This document shows, piece after piece, positions 1 to 9,270 of a DNA stretch of 64,000 bases. Both the position numbers and the translations under genes were made by a program. The notes beneath the pieces were generated by a model that worked only from the letters and a program-made list of their open reading frames with translations, ran no database searches and was not told where the DNA came from. Numbering within the stretch: the stretch's first letter is position 1; each line of letters begins with the position of its first letter. The DNA is from Actinokineospora globicatena (GTDB lineage: Bacteria > Actinomycetota > Actinomycetes > Mycobacteriales > Pseudonocardiaceae), in the NCBI RefSeq assembly GCF_024171945.1, contig NZ_JAMTCR010000005.1, positions 186,001 to 250,000 of the forward strand, read 5' to 3'.

Positions 1-461
1 CCGTCCAGGAACGCCACCAGCGCGCGCCCCTGCCGGTCCGGGTCGGGCGCCCCCGCCGCCGCGACCAACGCCGAGGCCAGGACCCGGTACCGCTCGCCGA
101 CCGCGACCAGCGCGGCCCGCAGTTCCGGCCTGCGGGTCGCTTCCAGGGACAGTTCGTAGCGGGCGACCATCCGGGCCCGGTTCACCGTGACCGACCGCTC
201 GGCCATGCCCGCCATCAGCTCGGCCAGCCGGTCGACGGTGATCCGCTCCGGCAGGGGGGTGACCGCGGCCAGTTCGTCGGCGTCCAGGTCAGCCAGGCGT
301 TCGACGGTGGCCGCGAGCAGCGCGTGCCGGGTGCGGAAGTAGTACGAGCACGAGCCCTCGGGCAGCCCGGCGGCCCGGTCGACCGCCCGGTGGGTCAGCC
401 CGCGCAGGCCCTCGGCGGCGAGTGTGGCGATCGCCGCATCGGTGATCTCGTTCTTGCGCAC
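1..461 (-). CDS. TetR-family transcriptional regulator (C-terminus cut by window edge)
   Basis: The visible 153 codons begin RKNEITDAAIATLAAEG, followed by a typical TetR helix-turn-helix (THRAVDRAAGLPEGSCSYYF) around residues 25-45, then an alpha-helical ligand-binding region that runs off the window edge. The GTG start at 461 lies inside one of two inverted repeats that fill the short gap to the divergent monooxygenase gene. By analogy with other divergent TetR/oxidoreductase pairs it probably represses both itself and the monooxygenase; the ligand is unknown. The family assignment is firm, the target is inferred from position. Confidence 0.85.
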   Translation of the reverse strand, partial: MRKNEITDAAIATLAAEGLRGLTHRAVDRAAGLPEGSCSYYFRTRHALLAATVERLADLDADELAAVTPLPERITVDRLAELMAGMAERSVTVNRARMVARYELSLEATRRPELRAALVAVGERYRVLASALVAAAGAPDPDRQGRALVAFLD

Positions 462-494
462 TCTACGAGTGTAAAATCCTCTACAGGTGTAGAG
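459..494. promoter_or_regulatory. Divergent promoter with two inverted-repeat operators
   Basis: Two related palindromes lie between the TetR gene and the monooxygenase gene: CACTC-tac-GAGTG at 459..471, which covers the TetR start codon, and CTCTACA-gg-TGTAGAG at 479..494. TAAAAT at 472..477 between them looks like a -10 element. The layout fits a TetR autoregulatory operator that also controls the oxidase; this is inferred, not demonstrated. Confidence 0.6.
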
Positions 495-502
495 GAGGAG
501 AC

Positions 503-1573
503 ATGGCGACAGTGGCGGTGGTCGGCGGCGGGATCGCTGGCCTGGCGACGGCGATCGGCCTCGAGAAGCGGGGGTGGCGGGTCTCGGTGTTCGAACGCGC
601 GACCGAGTTCACCGAGGTCGGCGCGGGGATCTCGTTGTGGCGCAACGCGCTGCGGGCGCTCGACGCGCTCGGGCTCGGCGACCAGGTGCGGGCCAGGGGT
701 GTCGGCCCCGGTGGCGGCGGGCTGCGGGACAAGCGCGGCCGGTGGCTCGCGTCGGCCTCGGACAACGACCTGGTCATACTGCACCGCGCCGACCTGCTGG
801 AAGTCCTGCTCGGCGCGGTCAAGCCGGACGCGCTGCGGGCCGGGACACCGGTCGACCGGCTGGAGGTCGTAGACGGCAAACCGGTCATCAACGGCGAACG
901 GTTCGACCTGCTCGTCGGCGCTGACGGCTTGCGCAGCACCGTTCGCGCCACCTTCTGGCCGGACGCGGAACCGCCACGCCCCACCGGGCACACCGCGTGG
1001 CGCATGGTCCTACCCGCCGCAGGAGTCACCCCTAGCGAGACCTGGGGCGACAGGCAGGTCTTCGGCATCTTCCCCATGAGCGGCGACAGGGTCTACGCCT
1101 ACGCGGCGGCGGTAGTGCCACCGGACACTGTCTTCCCTGACGGCGACCTGGCCGAACTACGGCGCCGGTTCGCGGACTGGCACGACCCGATCCCCACCCT
1201 GGTCAACAACGCCGAGACCGCGCTACGCCACGACCTCTACTACCTCCCGGACCTCTCCTCTTACGTCCGCGGCCCGGTAGCCCTCGTCGGCGACGCCGCC
1301 CACGCCATGCCGCCCAACATGGGTCAAGGCGGCTGCCAGGCGCTAGAGGACGCGGTGACCCTCGCGGCCACCGCCGACGACCTGGCGCACTACGACGCAC
1401 TCCGCAGGCCGCGGTCCCAGAGCATCGCGCGGCGCTCGATCAGCACGGGCAAGTTCGTCCACAGCGGCGCCCCCTGGCGCGACACCCTGGTCCGGTTGTT
1501 GCCCGCGAGCCTCGTCCGGCGGGCCGTCGACCGGGCACTTGACTGGTACCCGCCGGTCGCACCCCTGGGCTGA
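503..1573 (+). CDS. FAD-dependent monooxygenase (aromatic hydroxylase type)
   Basis: A 356-residue flavoprotein. An N-terminal Rossmann motif (VVGGGIAGLATAIGLEKRG, residues 5-23) binds the ADP part of FAD, and a late GDAAHAMPPNMGQG motif (about residue 262) is the second FAD contact typical of group A flavoprotein hydroxylases. Such enzymes use NAD(P)H and O2 to hydroxylate aromatic or polyketide-like substrates; the substrate cannot be read here. The ATG at 503 has a good GAGGAGGAG ribosome site. It is transcribed divergently from a TetR regulator across a palindrome-rich promoter, so it is probably inducible. Length is normal for the shorter members of the family. Confidence 0.85.
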   Translation: MATVAVVGGGIAGLATAIGLEKRGWRVSVFERATEFTEVGAGISLWRNALRALDALGLGDQVRARGVGPGGGGLRDKRGRWLASASDNDLVILHRADLLEVLLGAVKPDALRAGTPVDRLEVVDGKPVINGERFDLLVGADGLRSTVRATFWPDAEPPRPTGHTAWRMVLPAAGVTPSETWGDRQVFGIFPMSGDRVYAYAAAVVPPDTVFPDGDLAELRRRFADWHDPIPTLVNNAETALRHDLYYLPDLSSYVRGPVALVGDAAHAMPPNMGQGGCQALEDAVTLAATADDLAHYDALRRPRSQSIARRSISTGKFVHSGAPWRDTLVRLLPASLVRRAVDRALDWYPPVAPLG

Positions 1574-1587
1574 GGGAAGATCGTGGG

Positions 1588-2298
1588 GTGCAGATAGCCG
1601 CGACCAAGGACCTCTGGCAGCAGATCTTCGGTGACCAGTGGGAGCCGCCAGCCACGATGGTGCTGGTCGCCGCTGGGATCGCGCTGGTCGTCGTGCTGGT
1701 CAACGCCCTGTGGCGACCGGCGCGCAACGTGATCACCATCGTGCACGAGGCGGGCCACGCGCTGATCGCCCTGCTCGCGGGCCGCAGGCTCACCGGCATC
1801 CGGCTGCACTCGGACACCTCCGGCGTCACCGTCTCGCGCGGCAAGCCGGAGGGACCGGGCATGGTCTGCACGGCCCTCGCCGGGTACGTCGCGCCGTCGC
1901 TGCTCGGCCTGGCCTTCGCGGCCCTGCTCGGCACCGATCGGGTCACCGCCGTCCTGGTGGTCTGCGCGATCCTGCTGCTGCTGGTGCTGATCATGATCCG
2001 CAACGCCTACGGGGTGTTCTCCCTGGTGGTCACCGGCGGCGTGCTGTTCGCGGTCTCCTGGCTGGCCAGCGACGAGATCCAGGCCGGGTTCGCCTACCTC
2101 ATCGCCTGGTTCCTGCTGGTCGGCGGCCTGCGCCCGGTCTTCGAGCTGCAGGCCAAGCGCCGCCGCGGCCAGGCCCGCGACTCCGACGCCGACCAGCTCG
2201 CCCGGCTCACCGGCGCCCCCGCGTTCTTCTGGGTCGGCACCTTCGCGATGGTCAACACGGGGGCCGTCCTGCTCGCCGCGGGCTGGCTGCTGCTCTAG
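1588..2298 (+). CDS. M50-family-like membrane zinc metallopeptidase
   Basis: A 236-residue polytopic membrane protein with HEAGH at residues 53-57, the zinc-binding signature of M50 (site-2-protease-like) peptidases, just after a first hydrophobic segment (VLVAAGIALVVVLVNAL). Further transmembrane segments follow around residues 95-185. The M50B-like group in actinobacteria keeps the HExxH helix but lacks a PDZ domain; substrates are unknown. The GTG start at 1588 sits 14 bp after the preceding stop, and the ORF ends just before the next TetR gene. The second metal ligand usually found downstream is not obvious, so activity is an inference from HEAGH. Confidence 0.75.
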   Translation: MQIAATKDLWQQIFGDQWEPPATMVLVAAGIALVVVLVNALWRPARNVITIVHEAGHALIALLAGRRLTGIRLHSDTSGVTVSRGKPEGPGMVCTALAGYVAPSLLGLAFAALLGTDRVTAVLVVCAILLLLVLIMIRNAYGVFSLVVTGGVLFAVSWLASDEIQAGFAYLIAWFLLVGGLRPVFELQAKRRRGQARDSDADQLARLTGAPAFFWVGTFAMVNTGAVLLAAGWLLL

Positions 2299-2386
2299 CG
2301 TGCGCCCGTCGACCACCGGCGCGCGTGTCCTCACCGGCACCTCGCGCGTTGTGCTCGGCGAGACCCCCACCGAAAGGTCGGCCACC

Positions 2387-3016
2387 ATGACCGAGGCGCA
2401 AGGGCAACCCCAGCGGCGCACCCAGCGCGAGCGCCGCGAGGCCACCGTCGGCAAGCTCGTCGACGCCACCATCACCGCCATCTCCGAGGTCGGCTACGCC
2501 AAGGCCTCGGTGCAGGAGATCTGCCGCCGCGCCGGGGTGTCGCACGGCGGCCTGTTCCGGCACTTCGAGACCCGGCTCGACCTGGTGGTCACCGTCGCCG
2601 AGGAGGTCGGCCGCCGCCAGATCGCGGGCTTCGTCGCCAGGGTGCACCCGTTCTTCACCGAGGCCAGCGACTTCGTCGAGGTGCTGCGGGCCATCCGCGA
2701 AGCGTCCCGGTCCCCGCTCAACATCGTCTGGTTCGAGCTGCTGCTCGCCGCCCGCACCGACGACGAGCTGCGCGCCCGCCTCGCGCCCACCATCGAGGCC
2801 TACTCCAAGGACATCTACCTCACCGCGCTGCGCATCCCGGCCATCGCCGCCCAGCCCGACGAGATCCGCCAGGTCGCGGTGTTCACCGGGCTGCACATGT
2901 TCGACGGCGAGACCTTCGTCAACGCCGTCTACCCGCGCCCCGACCTCGACGAGAAACGCCTGCGCTTCGTCGCCGCCTTCTACGCGTCGACCCCCACCGG
3001 TCGAACGGGCGGTTAG
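2387..3016 (+). CDS. TetR-family transcriptional regulator
   Basis: A 209-residue protein with a basic N-terminus (TQRERREATVGKLVDATI) and a TetR helix-turn-helix around residues 40-62 (VQEICRRAGVSHGGLFRHF). The start is taken at the ATG at 2387 after GAAAGG, rather than at an in-frame GTG at 2300 directly abutting the previous stop, because the upstream codons encode a low-complexity stretch with no family match. A homologous TetR_C-like helical domain fills the rest. It is co-directional with the M50 protease but separated by 88 bp. Target genes are unknown. Confidence 0.8.
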   Translation: MTEAQGQPQRRTQRERREATVGKLVDATITAISEVGYAKASVQEICRRAGVSHGGLFRHFETRLDLVVTVAEEVGRRQIAGFVARVHPFFTEASDFVEVLRAIREASRSPLNIVWFELLLAARTDDELRARLAPTIEAYSKDIYLTALRIPAIAAQPDEIRQVAVFTGLHMFDGETFVNAVYPRPDLDEKRLRFVAAFYASTPTGRTGG

Positions 3017-3069
3017 CGCTGGTCGCGGGGAGGCGTTGAGCCGCCGCTGCTCCGGAACGCGACGGTTGG

Positions 3070-3118
3070 CGCAGGTGGGCCATGCGGCAGACTTCACGCC
3101 TAGTCAGGCCCACCTGCG
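3070..3118. promoter_or_regulatory. 12-bp perfect inverted repeat just upstream of proA
   Basis: CGCAGGTGGGCC at 3070..3081 and its exact reverse complement at 3107..3118 flank a 25-nt loop. The right arm abuts the proA ribosome-binding site (GAAGGG, 3118..3123). It could terminate the upstream tetR transcript, or act as an attenuator or operator for proA. Confidence 0.5.
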
Positions 3119-3131
3119 AAGGGATCGACCC

Positions 3132-4373
3132 GTGTCCGACCAGCCCACCATCGGCGAACTCGTCTCCGCGTGCGCGACCAAGGCGTTCGCCGCGGCGCCG
3201 TCGCTGGCGGGGGCGGACGACGAGACCATCGACAACGCCATCGCCGAGATGGCCGCCCGGCTGTCCTCGGCGCGCGCCAGGATCCTCGCCGCCAACGCCG
3301 AGGACGTCGCCGCCGCCGAGGCCAACGGCATGAGCGGCGGGCTGCTCGACCGGCTGCGGATCACCGAAGCGCGGCTCGCCGAGATGGCCGAGCAGCTGCG
3401 CCTGCTCGCCTCCGTCGCGCACCCCGAGCGCTCCCGCCAGGTCGGCACCCTCGACGGCGGCCTCCGGCTGCTCGAGCTGCGCCGCCCGGTCGGCGTCATC
3501 GGCGCCAACTACGAGGCCAGGCCCAACGTCACCGTCGACGTCGCCTCCCAGCTGGTGAAGTCCCGCAACGGCGGCGTCCTGCGCACCGGTTCCGCCGCGC
3601 TGCGCTCGGCCACCACGCTCATCGAGCACGTCGTGGCCCCCGCGCTCTCGGACGCCGGGCTCGACGCCGACGCCATCCAGCTCGTGCCCAGCCCGGACCG
3701 CGAGGCCGCGGGCGCCCTGGTCGACCTGCCGCACCTCGTCCCGCTGGTCATCCTGCGCGGCAGCGGCGAGAGCACCCGCGAACTGGGTCGCCGCGCCGCC
3801 GCGTCCGGGGTCCGCACGCTCGCGCACGCGGACGGCGGGGGAGTCCTCTACTACGACCTCAAGGCCGACCCGGCCGTCGCCGAGGACCTCATCACCCGCA
3901 GCCTCGACCGGCTCGGCGTCTGCAACCGGCTCAACCTGCTGCTGGTCCACCGCGACGTCTACGACGCGGCCCTGCCGGGCATCCAGGCCGCCCTCACCGC
4001 CGCGGGCGTCACCGCCTCGCTGCCGCCGCACGACCACGCCGTCGGCTACGAGTGGGCGCTGGACTCCGACCGCGAGGCCACCGTGACCGTCACCCCGGTG
4101 GACGACCTCGCGCACGCCGCTCGCGTCGCCAACACCGAGACCTCCGGTCTTGCCGCAGGCATCGTCACCGCGGACCGCGCCCGGGCGGACGAGTTCATCG
4201 CCGCGTACACCGGAACGGGTGTCTTCTGGAACGCGCCGACGCGCCTGCTCGACGGGTTCAAGCTGCTCGGCGTGCCGGAGACCGGGATCAACATCGACCG
4301 GGTCCCCGGCCCCCGCGGCCCGGTCACCTTCACCGACCTGACCCTGCGCCAGTACGCCGTCCTGCCGGTGTGA
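3132..4373 (+). CDS. proA: Glutamate-5-semialdehyde dehydrogenase (gamma-glutamyl phosphate reductase)
   Basis: Second step of proline synthesis: NADPH-dependent reduction of gamma-glutamyl phosphate to glutamate-5-semialdehyde in the cytoplasm. The 413 residues match the usual length of ProA. The aldehyde-dehydrogenase fold is recognisable from EARPNVTVDV near residue 130, LPHLVPLVILRGSGE near residue 200, and the catalytic cysteine in LGVCNRLN near residue 264. The GTG at 3132 was chosen because it is preceded by GAAGGG and gives the expected N-terminus; in-frame codons extend further upstream but run through a hairpin. proB is not adjacent, so the gene appears monocistronic. Confidence 0.95.
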   Translation: MSDQPTIGELVSACATKAFAAAPSLAGADDETIDNAIAEMAARLSSARARILAANAEDVAAAEANGMSGGLLDRLRITEARLAEMAEQLRLLASVAHPERSRQVGTLDGGLRLLELRRPVGVIGANYEARPNVTVDVASQLVKSRNGGVLRTGSAALRSATTLIEHVVAPALSDAGLDADAIQLVPSPDREAAGALVDLPHLVPLVILRGSGESTRELGRRAAASGVRTLAHADGGGVLYYDLKADPAVAEDLITRSLDRLGVCNRLNLLLVHRDVYDAALPGIQAALTAAGVTASLPPHDHAVGYEWALDSDREATVTVTPVDDLAHAARVANTETSGLAAGIVTADRARADEFIAAYTGTGVFWNAPTRLLDGFKLLGVPETGINIDRVPGPRGPVTFTDLTLRQYAVLPV

Positions 4374-4396
4374 GCTGGGCAACTGCTGATCGCGAG

Positions 4397-4405
4397 TTGT
4401 CCACA
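4397..4405 (+). promoter_or_regulatory. DnaA-box-like nonamer TTGTCCACA
   Basis: One exact match to the actinobacterial DnaA-box variant TTGTCCACA in the 142-bp gap between proA and ctaD. Single boxes occur by chance; it is listed because paired boxes occur in the repeats at 28 and 30.7 kb. Confidence 0.3.
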
Positions 4406-4515
4406 GCACACCGTCCCCACCCGAGCCCAGGCCCACCGCCGGGGCTACGATCCCCCCAACGGGCCGATCTGCCGGTCGGTCCGAGGACGCCCACCACCAG
4501 CAGCAGGAGGCAGGA

Positions 4516-6291
4516 GTGACGGCAGTAGCCCCGCAGCCGATCGCCACGCGGCCCTACCCGGCGCGCGAGACGGCCAAGGGTTCGTACCTGCTGCGGCTGT
4601 TCCGCACCACGGACCACAAGCAAATCGGCATCATGTACCTGGTCACCTCGTTCGCCTTCTTCATGGTGGGCGGCGCGATGGCCATGCTGATCCGGTCCGA
4701 GCTCGCCGTTCCCGGCCAGCAGTTCCTGTCGCAGGAGCAGTACAACCAGCTGTTCACCATGCACGGCACGATCATGCTGCTGCTGTACGCGACGCCGATC
4801 CTGTTCGGGTTCGCCAACTTCGTGCTGCCGCTGCAGATCGGCTCGCCGGACGTGGCGTTCCCCCGGTTGAACGCGTTCTCCTACTGGCTGTACCTGTTCG
4901 GCGGCCTGATCGTCATGTTCGGGTTCCTGACCCCGGGTGGCGCCGCCGACTTCGGCTGGTTCGCCTACACCCCGCTGTCTGACAAGATCCACTCGCCCGG
5001 CGTCGGCGCCGACCTGTGGATCACCGGTCTCGCGGTCGGTGGTCTCGGCACCATCCTCGGCGCGGTCAACATGCTGACCACCATCGTCTGCCTGCGCGCG
5101 CCCGGCATGACCATGTTCCGGATGCCGATCTTCACCTGGAACATCCTGATCACCAGCGTGCTGGTGCTGCTGGCGTTCCCGATCCTGACCGCGGCCCTGT
5201 TCGGCCTGCTGGCGGATCGACAACTCGGCGCGCACGTGTTCGACCCGGCCAACGGCGGCGTCATCCTCTGGCAGCACCTGTTCTGGTTCTTCGGCCACCC
5301 AGAGGTCTATATCGTCGCCCTACCGTTCTTCGGCATCGTCTCGGAGATCTTCCCGGTCTTCAGCCGCAAGCCGCTGTTCGGCTACCGCGGCCTGGTCTAC
5401 GCGACCCTGGGCATCGCGGCGCTGTCGGTCACCGTGTGGGCGCACCACATGTACGCCACCGGCGCGGTCCTGCTGCCGTTCTTCTCCTTCATGACGTTCC
5501 TCATCGCGGTCCCGACCGGCGTGAAGTTCTTCAACTGGATCGGCACGATGTGGAAGGGGCAGCTGACCTTCGAGACCCCGATGCTGTTCAGCGTCGGCTT
5601 CCTGGTCACCTTCCTCTTCGGCGGCCTCACCGGCGTGCTGCTCGCCGCCCCGGCGATCGACTTCCACGTCTCGGACACGTACTTCGTCGTCGCGCACTTC
5701 CACTACGTGCTCTACGGCACCATCGTGTTCGCGACCTTCGCGGGCATCTACTTCTGGTTCCCGAAGATCACCGGCCGGTTCCTCGACGAACCGCTGGGCA
5801 AGCTGCACTTCTGGACCACGTTCATCGGCTTCCACGGCACCTTCCTGGTCCAGCACTGGCTGGGCAACGAGGGCATGCCGCGCCGCTACGCCGACTACCT
5901 GCCGACCGACGGCTTCACCACGTTGAACATCATCTCGACGATCGGCGCCTACATCCTGGGCGCGTCGACGCTGCCGTTCATCTACAACGTGTTCAAGAGC
6001 TACCGGTACGGCGAGATCGTCACCGCCGACGACCCGTGGGGCTACGGCAACTCCCTGGAGTGGGCCACCAGCTCCCCGCCGCCGCGGCACAACTTCACCG
6101 AGCTGCCCCGGATCCGCTCCGAGCGGCCCGCCTTCGACCTGCACTACCCGCACATGCGGGAGGCCACCGAGGCGGACAAGTACATCGGGGTGCTGGGTGG
6201 CCACGGCCACAAACCGGCCCCATCCGAGGTCATTGCCGAGAAGATGAACCCCGACGAGATCTCGAAGGGCGACCCCACGTTGCCCAATTGA
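4516..6291 (+). CDS. ctaD: Cytochrome c oxidase subunit I (aa3 type)
   Basis: Catalytic subunit of the membrane aa3-type terminal oxidase that reduces O2 to water and pumps protons. The 591-residue protein has the classic twelve-helix heme-copper oxidase pattern: a low-spin heme ligand in [11 protein letters not shown], the CuB/Tyr region [11 protein letters not shown], the two CuB histidines in WAHHMYATG, and the proximal heme a3 and low-spin histidines in [12 protein letters not shown]-terminal hydrophilic tail of about 60 residues is typical of actinobacteria. The GTG at 4516 follows GCAGGAGGCAGGA. serB lies next downstream, as in Mycobacterium. The other oxidase subunits are not in the window. 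Confidence 0.97.
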   Translation: MTAVAPQPIATRPYPARETAKGSYLLRLFRTTDHKQIGIMYLVTSFAFFMVGGAMAMLIRSELAVPGQQFLSQEQYNQLFTMHGTIMLLLYATPILFGFANFVLPLQIGSPDVAFPRLNAFSYWLYLFGGLIVMFGFLTPGGAADFGWFAYTPLSDKIHSPGVGADLWITGLAVGGLGTILGAVNMLTTIVCLRAPGMTMFRMPIFTWNILITSVLVLLAFPILTAALFGLLADRQLGAHVFDPANGGVILWQHLFWFFGHPEVYIVALPFFGIVSEIFPVFSRKPLFGYRGLVYATLGIAALSVTVWAHHMYATGAVLLPFFSFMTFLIAVPTGVKFFNWIGTMWKGQLTFETPMLFSVGFLVTFLFGGLTGVLLAAPAIDFHVSDTYFVVAHFHYVLYGTIVFATFAGIYFWFPKITGRFLDEPLGKLHFWTTFIGFHGTFLVQHWLGNEGMPRRYADYLPTDGFTTLNIISTIGAYILGASTLPFIYNVFKSYRYGEIVTADDPWGYGNSLEWATSSPPPRHNFTELPRIRSERPAFDLHYPHMREATEADKYIGVLGGHGHKPAPSEVIAEKMNPDEISKGDPTLPN

Positions 6292-7905
<1,614 letters not shown>

Positions 7906-7932
7906 CCCGCACTCCTGCTCGTTCCGAACGCC

Positions 7933-7966
7933 GTGGGCGGTGCCAAGCGCACCCGGCACCGCCCAC
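7933..7966. terminator. Strong GC hairpin after serB
   Basis: A perfect 12-bp stem, GTGGGCGGTGCC (7933..7944) with its reverse complement at 7955..7966 and a 10-nt loop, begins 27 bp after the serB stop. There is no U-tract, which is common for actinobacterial terminators. Confidence 0.7.
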
Positions 7967-8092
7967 CGGCTCCGGTGTCCACAACCCCCGTGGGTTGCCC
8001 ACAGCCGCGATGCGGGCCGGGCTTCCAGCGGCGCCTGACTAGTAGGCTGGAATCGGGGGCCTGCTCCGTCTGCCGCCTGTGATCATCCGCTG

Positions 8093-8881
8093 ATGTTGGG
8101 AAGGCCGTTGAGCATCCTCGAGCCCCTCGCCGCCCGGTATGCGACCTGGTTGCGGTTGCCCGCTGAGGCCACGAACGACACCGGTGACGAGGACCCGGCG
8201 CTGGTTCGGGCGATGCCGATCGTCCTGCGGGTCGAGCGGGATCCGCAGCCCGGGCGGACCGCCCTGCTCGAAGCCGCGGCGGCGGCGTCCATCGCGGTGT
8301 GCCTGGATGAGCGCGCCGAACCCGAGGGGCCTTGGCACGACGACGTCGACGTGTGGGTGCGGGGGCGGATCCGCAAGGTGTCCCGCCGGGCCCGGGGGGC
8401 GCACTGGGAGGCCGTGCAGGACCTGCCGGGCGTCACGATCACCGTCGACGGCGCCGAGGCCCGCGCGTTCGTGCCCGGTCTGGTCGTCGAGACCCCGAAG
8501 GTCCTGTCCCGCCTGCAGATCTCCGGCAGTGAACTCCCGCCGGACGAACCGGGGCCTGCCCCCGACCAGGGTCCGGTGCTCTGGCTCAACCCGGGCGTCC
8601 CGATGACCGTCGGCAAGGGCGCCGCGCAGGTCGGGCACGCGACCATGCTGCTCGCCGCGCTGCTGCACGCCTCAGGCCGCGACGACGACCTCAAGACCTG
8701 GACCGCCAACGACTTCCGGTGCGCCGTCCGCACCCCGACCCCCGGTCAGTGGCGCGAACTGCACCCCGGCGACGACCCCGACACCGCCTGGCGGACGCAC
8801 GGCACCACCGCCGTGCGCGACGCGGGTTTCACCGAGGTCGCGCCCGGCACGGTCACCGTCATCGCCCAGTGGCGGCCGTGA
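8093..8881 (+). CDS. PTH2-type peptidyl-tRNA hydrolase domain protein
   Basis: A 262-residue protein with a C-terminal domain resembling archaeal/eukaryal type 2 peptidyl-tRNA hydrolase: VGKGAAQVGHATMLL near residue 180, WTANDFRCAVRTPT near residue 205 and a terminal TVTVIAQWRP strand. An N-terminal domain of about 150 residues (VRIRKVSRRARGAHWEAVQ in its middle) is conserved in actinobacterial homologues. If active it would recycle peptidyl-tRNA released by stalled ribosomes; most actinobacteria also have the standard Pth. The ATG at 8093 is used; a TTG at 8108 is also possible. TAGGCT at 8043..8048 may be its -10 element. Confidence 0.75.
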   Translation: MLGRPLSILEPLAARYATWLRLPAEATNDTGDEDPALVRAMPIVLRVERDPQPGRTALLEAAAAASIAVCLDERAEPEGPWHDDVDVWVRGRIRKVSRRARGAHWEAVQDLPGVTITVDGAEARAFVPGLVVETPKVLSRLQISGSELPPDEPGPAPDQGPVLWLNPGVPMTVGKGAAQVGHATMLLAALLHASGRDDDLKTWTANDFRCAVRTPTPGQWRELHPGDDPDTAWRTHGTTAVRDAGFTEVAPGTVTVIAQWRP

Positions 8882-8890
8882 ACCGGCGCG

Positions 8891-9238
8891 TCAGCCGCGT
8901 TGCCAGATGACGAACAGCCCGTCCTCGATGGTGGTCATGGCCTCGACGAACGCGTCGTTGTCGAAGTCGGGCAGGGACTGCAGCCGGGCCATCAGGTCGT
9001 CGGCCGACGGGTGACCCGCGGGGACCGCGCAGCCACCGCCGCCCGAGCGCATCAGCAGGAAGAAGACGTCTTCCTTCCACGGGCCCTCGGGGGTGGTGCG
9101 GATCGCGACCTCGGCCAGGTCGGTCCAGTCCACCGCCTCCTCGGTGCCATCGGCCAGCGTTCTGCGCACGCCATCGTCGTCGACGACGATGCCGCCGTCG
9201 CCGGGAATGACAGAGCCGTCGCCGGGAATGACTGACAC
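8891..9238 (-). CDS. Small conserved protein of unknown function
   Basis: A 115-residue acidic protein with no family I can name. It starts with a GTG at 9238, chosen for the GGAGGA ribosome site 5 nt upstream; longer in-frame extensions reach into the dinG gene and are not credible. The N-terminus carries a tandem duplication, VIPGDGS/VIPGDGG, encoded by two 18-bp copies 21 bp apart. The middle (KEDVFFLLMRSGGGGC) and the C-terminus (DNDAFVEAMTTIEDGLFVIW) look like a compact globular domain. It lies 32 bp downstream of dinG on the same strand and may be co-transcribed with it. Confidence 0.7.
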   Translation of the reverse strand: MSVIPGDGSVIPGDGGIVVDDDGVRRTLADGTEEAVDWTDLAEVAIRTTPEGPWKEDVFFLLMRSGGGGCAVPAGHPSADDLMARLQSLPDFDNDAFVEAMTTIEDGLFVIWQRG

Positions 9239-9270
9239 GCGTCCTCCGCTAGGGATCTCGATGAGCACTC

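Noticed and set aside
2300-2386. Longer N-terminus for the TetR protein from the GTG at 2300
   Set aside because: The GTG abuts the previous stop without a ribosome site, while the ATG at 2387 has GAAAGG and gives a normal TetR length.
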